From NCBI GenBank assembly GCA_018432565.1, contig JAHDSS010000451.1, positions 1-13,013 of the forward strand: a DNA stretch of 13,013 nt, given 5' to 3'. A program made the translations under genes and the position numbers. This document shows positions 1 to 7,949 of the stretch, piece after piece. Below the pieces are notes generated by a model. That model searched no databases. It worked only from the letters and a program-made list of their open reading frames with translations, and was not told the origin of the DNA. The stretch is from Kiritimatiellia bacterium. GTDB lineage: Bacteria > Verrucomicrobiota > Kiritimatiellia > CAIQIC01 > Lenti-01. The stretch's first letter is position 1; each line of letters opens with the position of its first letter.

Positions 1-762
1 CCCGCCGTCGAGGCTCCACAGGGCCCCCGCCGCCACGGCTTCCGCCGGCGTGAGGTTCACGGTGATGGACCCCGGCAGCGCCGTGTAGCTGTAGGACCGC
101 ACGATGTTGCTGCCGGCAATGACGGTCGTGTAGGAGGTGCTCGGCTCCGTGTAACCCGTCGCTGCCCGGAAGGTGTAATACTGACGGCCGGCGAGCAGGT
201 TGTAGGCCGTCGCCCCGCTGTCATGCCAGGTCGCGCCGCCGTCCACGCTCCAGCCCGCGCCGTTGGCCACCGCCGCCGCCGGACTCAGGTTCACCGTCAA
301 ATCGCCCACCTGCGCCACATAGGTGCCCGTTCGCGAAACCGCGCCGCCGGAAATGGTGACACTTTGATCCGCCGGGGTCGTATGGCTGGCAACATCCTTG
401 AACGTCAGGGTGTAGGTGCCGTTCGACATACCCGAAAGCGTCGAGCCGCTCGTCCGCCAGGTGCCGCCGCCGTCCACGCTCCAGCGGCCCTCGGCCACGG
501 CCGAAGACGGTTCCAGCGTCACGGTCAGCGAGCCCGTGGCCATCGCTTCATACGTGACGGTAAAGACATTGGTTGCAGCCGCCGTCACCACGACCGATGT
601 CGCGGCCGGCGCGGTGTAGCCCGCCACGGGCAGGAACGTCACCTGGTAGGTACCGGCGTTGAGGCCGGTTCGCGTGCTGCCGCTGGTGTTGGTGGTGCCG
701 CTGACCACCCACCGCGCCGTATTGGTGACGGCCGAGGGCGAGAGGGTCACCCGGATAGCGCC
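1..762 (-). repeat. Tandem 76-78 aa beta-sandwich-like protein repeats (3 full + 1 partial)
   Basis: The end of the giant protein is built of in-frame repeats starting at residues 1598, 1674, 1750 and 1828 (lengths 76, 76, 78, then cut by the window edge). Each opens with G-[SDA]-[IL]-T/R-V-x-L-x-P and continues with a W-S-V/L-D-G-G core in copies 2 to 4, then Y-x-x-T-F and a G-Y-T-x-P-like segment. They resemble carbohydrate-binding or spacer beta-sandwich modules (PEGA-like). I infer a stalk or binding role; the exact family is not certain. More copies probably follow outside the window. Confidence 0.75.
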
Positions 763-3700
763 GGGCGTGGCCGCATCGCTCAGGAACTGCATCGCCTTCG
801 TCATCACCGTGGCGCGGGTCGTTTCGTTGGTGATGGTCTCGAACGGAAAGCCCATCACGATGGTGCGGTAGGTGGAATTGCTGTATTGGACGATCGCGCC
901 GCTGCTTCCCGAAGAACTCGCGCCGTACACGGCGGCCGTGACCGCCCCGCTGCCGGTGCGCAGCACGTCCGGCCAGTTGGCGGCATAGGTGTCCGGCAGC
1001 AGGTCCGTGTAGTTGAACCCGATGGATACGCCGCTCAGGAAGCCCCCGGCGGTCCCCGTCACCTGCCCCGTGCCGCCGCTGTCGGAGGCATAAACCGCGC
1101 GCAGGACGTTGGTGAAGAAATTCACATCGGCAGAAGACGACACGCCCGAACGCCCCAGATCCCACCCGATTTCCGCGCCGGAGACAAACAAGCGTCCGCC
1201 CTTGCCGAGATAATTGGTCACGGCGGCCTGCTCGGCGGAACTGAACGTTTCGTCCACGGTGGACTCCTCGCCCAGCATCCAGACGACCTTGGCATAATTC
1301 GTCAGCAGGGCCGCGGTCACCTGCGTGGAATCGGCATAGTCAAACGTCTGCCCCGCCGCCGCCAGCGCCAGGCCGTGCTCTTTGACGTAGTCGAAGCTGT
1401 TGATCATCCGCGGGCGAACCAGCGTCACGTTTCCATTGAGTCCGTTGGCGAAGTAGCGCGTGGGCGAAAGCCCCGCGTCGTTGCGCTTGAAGCCGTCCAC
1501 CACCAGCACGCCGGGTTTCGCGCCGTTGGCCGTCACCCGCACGCCCGCGACGGCGGAATCGAGCGACTCGCCGCCGGCGTTGGTGGCGCAGACCCTGAAG
1601 AAGATCGTCGCACCGGCGTTCAGATTGGTCAGGACCTTGCTCGTGGTGCTGCCGCCGGAGACCGCGACCGGATTGGCGAATCCCCTGCCGTCGGTGGAGG
1701 TGTACAGAATGAAACCCTGCGGCTGGCCGCCGCTGGCGGCATTGCGCGCCGGCATCGCCCACGACACCGTGACCTGGCCGCTGCCGGAATTGACGGCCTT
1801 GAGGTTCACCGGCCTGTCGGGCGCGTTGGTGTTCACGATGCCGCTGGCATAGTAGCCGGCCAAATGTTTGATCAGGCCGCGCACGGACGACCGCGCCAGC
1901 CACTCGCGCCCGGCGGGCAGCTTCAGCACCGCGCAGTCCAGCTCGTTGTCGTGGAACGCCACCTCGTTGATGGTGGTGTCCATCTTCAGAAAGACGCTGG
2001 AGTTGTAGAGCTCGCCGTAGGCGCTGCCGTAGAGATAGCTGGTCCGCGTGCTCCAGCTCGGGATCACGCTGCCCGTGCCCGCGCGCATGTCCTCGTTGCA
2101 CTGGCGGGCCAGCGCCGCCGCCAGATTCGTCTGGGCGGCGTAGAGCGACGGATATCCGGACTGGATGCGCGTGTCGTAGAGGCCGATCGCACCTCGGCTC
2201 GTTCCGGAACCCGCATTGGAATGGAACCCCACGTACACCCGCCGCCAGCGCGGCGCATCGTTCGACCGGCACATGTAGGCCGCCATCCGCGCCGGCTGGC
2301 CGATGTTGTCTTCCCGGTCGTCATAGCCGGCCAGATCGTAGAGAGAACTCAACATCCCCTGCCCCATGGACTTGATGACCCAGAACCGGCTCGATTCCAG
2401 ATCCTGCTCGAAGCCGGAGATGCCGGCCGTGCCGCGCGACACGTTGCCGCGCCCGTTGCCGAAACGGATCGCGTCGGCAAAGACGTAGTCGCCCGTGTCC
2501 CCGGCCAGCACGTGGTTGCCGATGTTGACATGCCCGTTGGTGCCGGCCTCGAAGTGATAGTTCCCCAGCCAGACCCAGCCGCAGCCGACATCGCGGTGAT
2601 TGACGCGTACATCCGTCACGCCGCCGGAATGATAGACGCGATAAAGCTGGTTGGCGCGGTCGGAACCGTGGCGGACCCACGTATAGACCGGATACCAGCC
2701 CGCTTCCGGAATGTTGGGCCGGTAGGACGCCCACGACGTCGAGCCGTTGGTATTGACCGCCGCATAGCGGTACGGCACGGCATCGCCGGCATTGCCGTAG
2801 AAGATCGTCTGCGACGAGTTGTACCACGTGCCGCCGAACGTCACCTGGCCGCTCGCCGCGGCGTTGGTGTCCATGTTGTCCAGCACCACTTCGTTGGTCT
2901 GGTAGCCCAGCGGACGGAACGGAACGACCGTCGCCCCCGCCTTCCACGCCGCCTCCGCGAACCGGTTGAGCTGATCGATGTTGCCCATGTCCTCGTTCAC
3001 GCCGTACAGCAACGGGCGCTCCGGTATCCACGCCGTCAAGGCCGCGTTCGCGCCGAACCCGTGTCCGCCGCTGGTATAGACCACCACGCCCGACAGCGGC
3101 CCGGCCGGCTGTGCCGCCGCCACCTGCGGCAGGCCGGTTTCGTCCGGCGTGGCAATCGGCTCCTCGCCGCCGCCGGTCTCGCCTTCGCCGCCGCCTTCCT
3201 CGCCTTCCTCGCCCCCGGCCGTTTCGCCCATCGTGCCCTTGGTCAGAATCGTCCCGTTGAAGCCCACCGCCGCGAACTGATCGTTGGCGTAGCTGATGCC
3301 GCGGATGTCATTGGTCGTGCCGGAGGTTTCCGCCTCCCAGTTCAGGCCGTCGGACGACGTCCAGATCGCGCCGTTCTTGCCGGTGGCCTTGAACACGCCG
3401 GAGCAGTAGGCCGCGCGGTACAGATAGGCGCTGTTGGTGACGAAACTCCACGTGACGGCGTCCGGCGACCGCAGGATGCGCGTGTTGCCCACGGCCACGT
3501 AGTACCCGTTGCCGTAGGTCGCGTCGGAGATCCAAACCGTCGTGCCGGAGGTCCGCTGGGTCCAGTTCAAGCCGTTGGTCGAAGTCAGGATCAGGCCGCT
3601 GGCGCCCACGACCACGAACTGCGCCGTGCCCACGGGCGGCGCGTTGGTGTCGCCCGTGTCCACGAATTCCTCGCCGTAACCCACGCCCTGCAGCGACAGG

Positions 3701-5553
3701 GCCGTGCCTGACGCCACCGTTGACCAGGTCGCGCCGTCGGTCGAGCGCACCAGCGCGCCGTTGTCGCCGCACGCCACGTACACGCCGTTGCCATAGGCCA
3801 CGCCGCGGAACAGCGCATTCGTCGGCGACGTGCGCGACACCCAGTTGACGCCGTTGGTCGAGGTGATGATGGCGCCGCCTTCGCCGACGGCCACCCAGAG
3901 CGGGCCGTCGCCGTTCACGTTCATCAAGAGGCCGCTCTTGCCGCTGCTGCGCGCGGTCCAGTCCACGCCGTTGGTGGAGGTATAGATCGCTCCGCCCGCC
4001 CCGCCGGCCACGTGCAGGCCGCCGCGGCTGGCCACGCCGTAGAAATTCCCCGCGTGGGCCGAGGTCTGCGCCACCCACGGCGAAGTTGCCGACGAGCCTC
4101 CGGTATCGCCGCCGCCCGGATCGCCCGGCTCTTCGGCATCCGCGCCGAATTTGTCGTCGATCAGTTCCCACAGGGCGTTTTGGCCCGTCCCCTGCGTGAG
4201 GTTCCAGATGCCGATGCCGCCCATGTCCTTGGTGTTGGACAGGTCGTATTTCAGTCCGAGGCTGGTCGTGTCGTCGTAAAAGCACTGGTAGGCCGTGCTG
4301 TTGGACGTATAGACGTAATACGGGACGCTGGCGTTGTCGTCCCACTTCTTGCCCCACTTCGCCGCTTCCGACTCGCAGGCCCCGTAGGTCAGCGCCGCGG
4401 AATACGAACTGCCGAGGCTGGCCGCGCCGAGATTCGTACTGACGGCCGCCCAGCGCCGTCCGTAGTACGGCACCCCCAGCATCAGATTGGTTGAGCTGAT
4501 GCCCTTGCCCAGATAGTAGTTCATGGAATAGTTCACCGAGCACCACGAGCTGGCGCCGATCCACTGCGCGCTGCTGTACAGCGGCGCGTTGGGCCCCGGC
4601 GTCGAACTGCCGGAGTAATAATAGTCGTAGCCCATGATGATGGCATAATCCAGGCCGAAGGCGGCGTAGTTGGACACGGCGAAGTTCGCGTACCAGTCCA
4701 CCGACGGCAGCGCAATGGAGACCTCGTAGTTCGTGTTTGCCGCCTTGAACCGCGTCGTCAGGTTGCTCATGAAACTCGTCATCGCCGTCGTCGCGCCCGT
4801 CCACGAGCCGACGCCTTCAAAGTCGATGTTTACGCCCATGCCCGGCCGGCCGGTCCGGTTGGTCATGGCGATCAACAGTTTGGTGATGAGATTGCTGCAG
4901 GCCGTGGAATTCGTCAGCAGCCGGTGGGTGGCCGCGTCGCCGAACAGCGTCGCCGTCAGTACTACTTTCACATTGTTGGTGTAGGCCCAATCTACCAGCG
5001 GCGTATTGCTCCACGATCCCATGCTGTCGGCGTTGCCGTTCGTCGAGTTCACCGCATAGGAGAAATAGGCAATCGTCGTCAGGTTGGAATACTGGTAATT
5101 CTGGATATCCGTCATGGTGGACCAGTACGGATGCCAGCCCAGCACCCGCTTGCCGGGAGCCATGGTCTTGGGCAGCGTTTTGGGCACCGCCTCCACATCC
5201 ACCGTCTTCGGCACACGGATCGGTTGGGGATCCGGATCGAAATCCGTCGGGGCTTCGCCCAGATGCGCCTCAAACGCCTCCTGGTGAGGGCTTTTCCATT
5301 CGGCCAGGTATTCCGGCACCAGAAAGGCGGCCTGCTCGGCCTCCGCCTCCGTCGCCCCCATTTCCAGCGCCGTGGCCTTCACCAGCTTCCGCGCCCGGGA
5401 TAACGCCGGCGGCACCTCGGCCGCGTCCGGAATCTCCGGAATCAGCCAGTCCGGACCGGTTTCATCCCAGGTCTCCTGGGCCGACGCCCCGGCCGCCGCC
5501 AGCCAGACCAGCCCCACCACCCAAAAACGGCGAAAACCGCAAACGGTATTCAT
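1..5553 (-). CDS. Giant secreted multidomain hydrolase: GH18 + beta-propeller + split Amidase_3/golvesin + FN3 + GATase1-like + tandem repeats (3' end outside window)
   Basis: The frame is open from the ATG at 5553 to base 1 (1851 codons, no stop), so the C-terminus lies outside. Residues 1-26 are a signal peptide (VVGLVWLAAAGASA, cut near ASA-QE). Residues 134-470 are a GH18 barrel: GVNIDFE carries D244 and catalytic E246, with MGYDYY (Y309, D310) further on. This form resembles the YaaH/SleL-like branch, which acts on peptidoglycan or chitin-type GlcNAc polymers. Residues 491-773 form a propeller with six Asp-box-like motifs (STNGVDW type) plus a closing strand. After a Glu/Gly linker comes an Amidase_3-like domain (about 818-1235) with putative zinc ligands H831, E854 and H1111 and catalytic E1197, interrupted at about 893-1033 by a golvesin/xanthan-lyase-like domain ending in FADAIRF. 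FN3 (1244-1343), a GATase1-like domain (1347-1593) and 76-78 aa repeats follow. No clear Shine-Dalgarno precedes the start; the signal peptide fixes it. Domain calls are by eye; the natural substrate is unknown. Confidence 0.9.
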   Translation of the reverse strand, partial: MNTVCGFRRFWVVGLVWLAAAGASAQETWDETGPDWLIPEIPDAAEVPPALSRARKLVKATALEMGATEAEAEQAAFLVPEYLAEWKSPHQEAFEAHLGEAPTDFDPDPQPIRVPKTVDVEAVPKTLPKTMAPGKRVLGWHPYWSTMTDIQNYQYSNLTTIAYFSYAVNSTNGNADSMGSWSNTPLVDWAYTNNVKVVLTATLFGDAATHRLLTNSTACSNLITKLLIAMTNRTGRPGMGVNIDFEGVGSWTGATTAMTSFMSNLTTRFKAANTNYEVSIALPSVDWYANFAVSNYAAFGLDYAIIMGYDYYYSGSSTPGPNAPLYSSAQWIGASSWCSVNYSMNYYLGKGISSTNLMLGVPYYGRRWAAVSTNLGAASLGSSYSAALTYGACESEAAKWGKKWDDNASVPYYVYTSNSTAYQCFYDDTTSLGLKYDLSNTKDMGGIGIWNLTQGTGQNALWELIDDKFGADAEEPGDPGGGDTGGSSATSPWVAQTSAHAGNFYGVASRGGLHVAGGAGGAIYTSTNGVDWTARSSGKSGLLMNVNGDGPLWVAVGEGGAIITSTNGVNWVSRTSPTNALFRGVAYGNGVYVACGDNGALVRSTDGATWSTVASGTALSLQGVGYGEEFVDTGDTNAPPVGTAQFVVVGASGLILTSTNGLNWTQRTSGTTVWISDATYGNGYYVAVGNTRILRSPDAVTWSFVTNSAYLYRAAYCSGVFKATGKNGAIWTSSDGLNWEAETSGTTNDIRGISYANDQFAAVGFNGTILTKGTMGETAGGEEGEEGGGEGETGGGEEPIATPDETGLPQVAAAQPAGPLSGVVVYTSGGHGFGANAALTAWIPERPLLYGVNEDMGNIDQLNRFAEAAWKAGATVVPFRPLGYQTNEVVLDNMDTNAAASGQVTFGGTWYNSSQTIFYGNAGDAVPYRYAAVNTNGSTSWASYRPNIPEAGWYPVYTWVRHGSDRANQLYRVYHSGGVTDVRVNHRDVGCGWVWLGNYHFEAGTNGHVNIGNHVLAGDTGDYVFADAIRFGNGRGNVSRGTAGISGFEQDLESSRFWVIKSMGQGMLSSLYDLAGYDDREDNIGQPARMAAYMCRSNDAPRWRRVYVGFHSNAGSGTSRGAIGLYDTRIQSGYPSLYAAQTNLAAALARQCNEDMRAGTGSVIPSWSTRTSYLYGSAYGELYNSSVFLKMDTTINEVAFHDNELDCAVLKLPAGREWLARSSVRGLIKHLAGYYASGIVNTNAPDRPVNLKAVNSGSGQVTVSWAMPARNAASGGQPQGFILYTSTDGRGFANPVAVSGGSTTSKVLTNLNAGATIFFRVCATNAGGESLDSAVAGVRVTANGAKPGVLVVDGFKRNDAGLSPTRYFANGLNGNVTLVRPRMINSFDYVKEHGLALAAAGQTFDYADSTQVTAALLTNYAKVVWMLGEESTVDETFSSAEQAAVTNYLGKGGRLFVSGAEIGWDLGRSGVSSSADVNFFTNVLRAVYASDSGGTGQVTGTAGGFLSGVSIGFNYTDLLPDTYAANWPDVLRTGSGAVTAAVYGASSSGSSGAIVQYSNSTYRTIVMGFPFETITNETTRATVMTKAMQFLSDAATPGAIRVTLSPSAVTNTARWVVSGTTNTSGSTRTGLNAGTYQVTFLPVAGYTAPAATSVVVTAAATNVFTVTYEAMATGSLTVTLEPSSAVAEGRWSVDGGGTWRTSGSTLSGMSNGTYTLTFKDVASHTTPADQSVTISGGAVSRTGTYVAQVGDLTVNLSPAAAVANGAGWSVDGGATWHDSGATAYNLLAGRQYYTFRAATGYTEPSTSYTTVIAGSNIVRSYSYTALPGSITVNLTPAEAVAAGALWSLDGG

Positions 5554-5622
5554 TATTTGTTTAGCGTCTCAAAGCCCCCCCGCCCCGTCAAGACAGCAAC
5601 GGGGAAAAGCACGAATCGGCCG

Positions 5623-7833
5623 TCAGCGGGCGCCGAAGGCTTCGCGCAACCGGCGGCGGAGGGTGGTGTTGCGGCGGCGGGCTTCGGCGTTCCGGACCGC
5701 CAAAGCCACGGCTTTTTCCGTGCCCACCATGACAACCAGTTTTTTGCCCCGGGTAATCCCCGTATAGAGCAGGTTGCGCTGGAGCATGACATAGTGCTGG
5801 GTGTGCAACGGCAGCACCACGCAGGGATATTCGCTCCCCTGGCTCTTGTGCACGGTCACCGCATAGGCCGGCGTCAGTTCGTCCAGTTCCTGGAAGTCGT
5901 AGGCCACCTTGCGGTCGTCGAACCGCACCACGACCTCCTGCTCGGCGGAATCCACCTTCTCGATCCGGCCGATGTCCCCGTTGAACACGTCCTTGTCGTA
6001 GTCGTTCTCCGTCTGCATCACCCGGTCGCCTTCCCGGAAGGTCCAGCCGAACCGCTCCACCCCGTGTCCCCGCGGATTCAGCGCCGCCTGCATCGCCGCA
6101 TTCAGGTGGCGGGCCCCCAGCTCCCCCTTCTGCATCGGGGTCAGGATCTGCACGTCTTCCCGGGCCTCCAGCCCGAACCGGCGGGGAATCGCCTCGGCCA
6201 CCAGCCGGCGGATCAGTTCCACGCCGCGCTCAGGCGTGTCCGCCTTCACAAAGAAAAAATCCCCTCCGCCGCCCATTCCCTCGTCCTTGCCGGGCAGTTC
6301 GGGCATCTGGCCGGAATTGACGCGATGCGCATTGCGGACGATCCGGCTGCCTTCGTCCTGGCGGAAGATCTCCGTGAGGCGGAACACGGGCAGGCGGCCG
6401 GACTCAATGATGTCGCGCAGCACGCATCCCGGGCCGACGGACGGCAGCTGGTCCACGTCGCCCACCAGCACCAGCAGCCCGTGGCGGGGCACCGCCCGGA
6501 ACAGGTGCACCGCCAGTTGAATGTCAATCATGCTCGTCTCGTCCACGATCAGGACATCCGTTTCCAGGGGATTTCGGGCGTCATGCCGGAAGCGTCCCGT
6601 GCCCGGCTCGTAGGCCAGCAGGCGGTGGATGGTCTTCGCCTCCATCCCGGACAGCTCGGCCATGCGCTTGGCCGCCCGGCCCGTCGGCGCGCACAGCATC
6701 AGCCGCAGCTTTTTCGCCGCCAGCACCTTGACCAGCGACCGCACCAGCGTGGTCTTGCCCACCCCCGGACCGCCGGTAATCACCGCCACCTTGTGCCGGA
6801 ACGCCCCGAAAAAGGCTTCTTTCTGGCCATCGGCCAGTTCCATGCCAAGCTGCTTCTGGACCCAGTCCACTGCCGCCGGCAGGTCAATCTTCGGGCAGGG
6901 ATGCGGCCCCTTGGCGATGTCAGCCAGCCGCGCCGCCGCCTCGCGTTCGGCCAGATCCAGCGCCGCGAGGTACACCCACGCCTCGCCGTCCTCCCCCGCC
7001 CCCACCGTCAGGTTCCCGTTCTCCACCTCGATCCGCAGCGCCTCCTCCATCGTCCCCGGAGGGATTCCCAGCAGGTCGGCGGTCTTCTCCAGCAGCCCCT
7101 CGCGCGGATACGCGCAATGCCCCTGGTTCGACAGCTCCAGCAGCACATAGCCCAGCCCGGCGCGGGCGCGCAGAACCGAATCCTTTTCGATGCCCAGGCG
7201 CTCCGCGATCTGGTCGGCGATCTTGAAGCCGATGCCATGGATGTCGCGCGCCAGGCAGTAGGGATCCAGGCGCACCCTGGCGATGGCCTCTTCGCCGTAG
7301 GCCTTGTAGATGCGAAAGGCACGGCCCGTGCTCACCCCGTGGGCGAACAGAAACGTCATGATCTCGCGGATGGTTTTCTGCGCCTTCCACGATTCCTTGA
7401 TCTGCTGGCGGCGCAGCTTCCCGATTCCGTCCACCCGCTCCAGCTCCGCCGAGCGGTTTTCGATCACGTCCAGCACCCCCAGGCCGAATGATTCCACCAG
7501 TTTCTTCGCATAGACCGGCCCGATGCCCTTGATCAGTCCCGACCCCAGGAACTTTTCGATGCCCGCCAGCGAGTCCGGCACCACCGCCTCCAGATGCTCC
7601 GCCTGGAACTGCCGCCCGTGCTTGCGGTCGATCGTCCACCGGCCCCGGGCCTTGATCCACTCCCCCACGGCGATCCGCGGCACCTTGCCCACCACCGCCA
7701 CCATCTCGCGATGCCCCCGCGCCTTCACCTTCAGGACGCAGAACCCCGTCTCCTCGCTGTGGAAGGTGATCAGCTCGACGAGCCCTTCGAGGGTTTCGTC
7801 CTGCGGCGCGGCCATGGCTCCCGGCAACTTCAT
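5623..7833 (-). CDS. recD2: RecD2-family ATP-dependent DNA helicase (SF1B)
   Basis: A 736-aa protein, typical in length for stand-alone RecD2 (the RecD-like helicase of bacteria that act without RecBC). RecD-family enzymes move 5'-3' on single-stranded DNA and take part in repair. The N-terminal half has an OB-like start and helix-hairpin-helix segments (GIGPVYAKKLVESFG, RVDGIGKLRRQQI), as in RecD2. The motor shows Walker A GGPGVGKTT (K360), Walker B VDETS (D431, E432), motif III GDVDQLPSVGPG, motif IV LTEIFRQ, motif V-region VHKSQGSEY (H662) and motif VI YTGITRGKK (R695). All key residues are present, so it should be active. The start at 7833 is preceded by TGGGGCGC; a second ATG six codons in (7815) is possible but has GGGAG only 1 nt away. 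It lies 116 bp after the TPR/deacetylase gene and 69 bp before the GH18 gene, with no evident functional link to either. Confidence 0.96.
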   Translation of the reverse strand: MKLPGAMAAPQDETLEGLVELITFHSEETGFCVLKVKARGHREMVAVVGKVPRIAVGEWIKARGRWTIDRKHGRQFQAEHLEAVVPDSLAGIEKFLGSGLIKGIGPVYAKKLVESFGLGVLDVIENRSAELERVDGIGKLRRQQIKESWKAQKTIREIMTFLFAHGVSTGRAFRIYKAYGEEAIARVRLDPYCLARDIHGIGFKIADQIAERLGIEKDSVLRARAGLGYVLLELSNQGHCAYPREGLLEKTADLLGIPPGTMEEALRIEVENGNLTVGAGEDGEAWVYLAALDLAEREAAARLADIAKGPHPCPKIDLPAAVDWVQKQLGMELADGQKEAFFGAFRHKVAVITGGPGVGKTTLVRSLVKVLAAKKLRLMLCAPTGRAAKRMAELSGMEAKTIHRLLAYEPGTGRFRHDARNPLETDVLIVDETSMIDIQLAVHLFRAVPRHGLLVLVGDVDQLPSVGPGCVLRDIIESGRLPVFRLTEIFRQDEGSRIVRNAHRVNSGQMPELPGKDEGMGGGGDFFFVKADTPERGVELIRRLVAEAIPRRFGLEAREDVQILTPMQKGELGARHLNAAMQAALNPRGHGVERFGWTFREGDRVMQTENDYDKDVFNGDIGRIEKVDSAEQEVVVRFDDRKVAYDFQELDELTPAYAVTVHKSQGSEYPCVVLPLHTQHYVMLQRNLLYTGITRGKKLVVMVGTEKAVALAVRNAEARRRNTTLRRRLREAFGAR

Positions 7834-7881
7834 GCGCCCCAGACTACAACAAAGCCGGCCGACGGGAAATCATTTGCGGCG

Positions 7882-7902
7882 CCCTCCGCGCCCCTCCGCG
7901 CC
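7882..7902. repeat. Short tandem decamer (2.1 copies) in the intergenic gap
   Basis: The 10-bp unit CCCTCCGCGC is repeated just over twice within the 116-bp gap (7834-7949) between the deacetylase/barrel gene and recD2. The rest of the gap is GC-rich with small inverted segments (GGGGC...GCCCC around 7908-7926) but no T-run, so I cannot call a Rho-independent terminator. No clear promoter for recD2 is visible. Function, if any, is unknown. Confidence 0.4.
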
Positions 7903-7949
7903 AGGCCGGGGCGGCCGGGACGGGCCCCTCTCCTGCAGGCGGGATTCCG

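Noticed and set aside
223..3711. 1162-codon open frame on the plus strand
   Set aside because: It is antisense to the GH18/amidase gene, reads as Arg/His/Gly/Ala-rich low-complexity protein with no family motif, and is explained by high GC at codon positions of the real gene.
5583..5604. Inverted repeat CCCCGT...ACGGGG as a terminator after recD2
   Set aside because: The stem is only 6 bp with a 10-nt loop, and no T-run follows on either strand.
5557..7491. 644-codon plus-strand frame
   Set aside because: It is antisense to recD2, whose helicase motifs are all intact; the plus-strand product shows only His/Arg/Pro-rich composition.
7834..7949. Possible terminator or promoter in the gap upstream of recD2
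   Set aside because: The gap is GC-rich with minor inverted segments and a tandem decamer but no T-run and no convincing -35/-10 pair.
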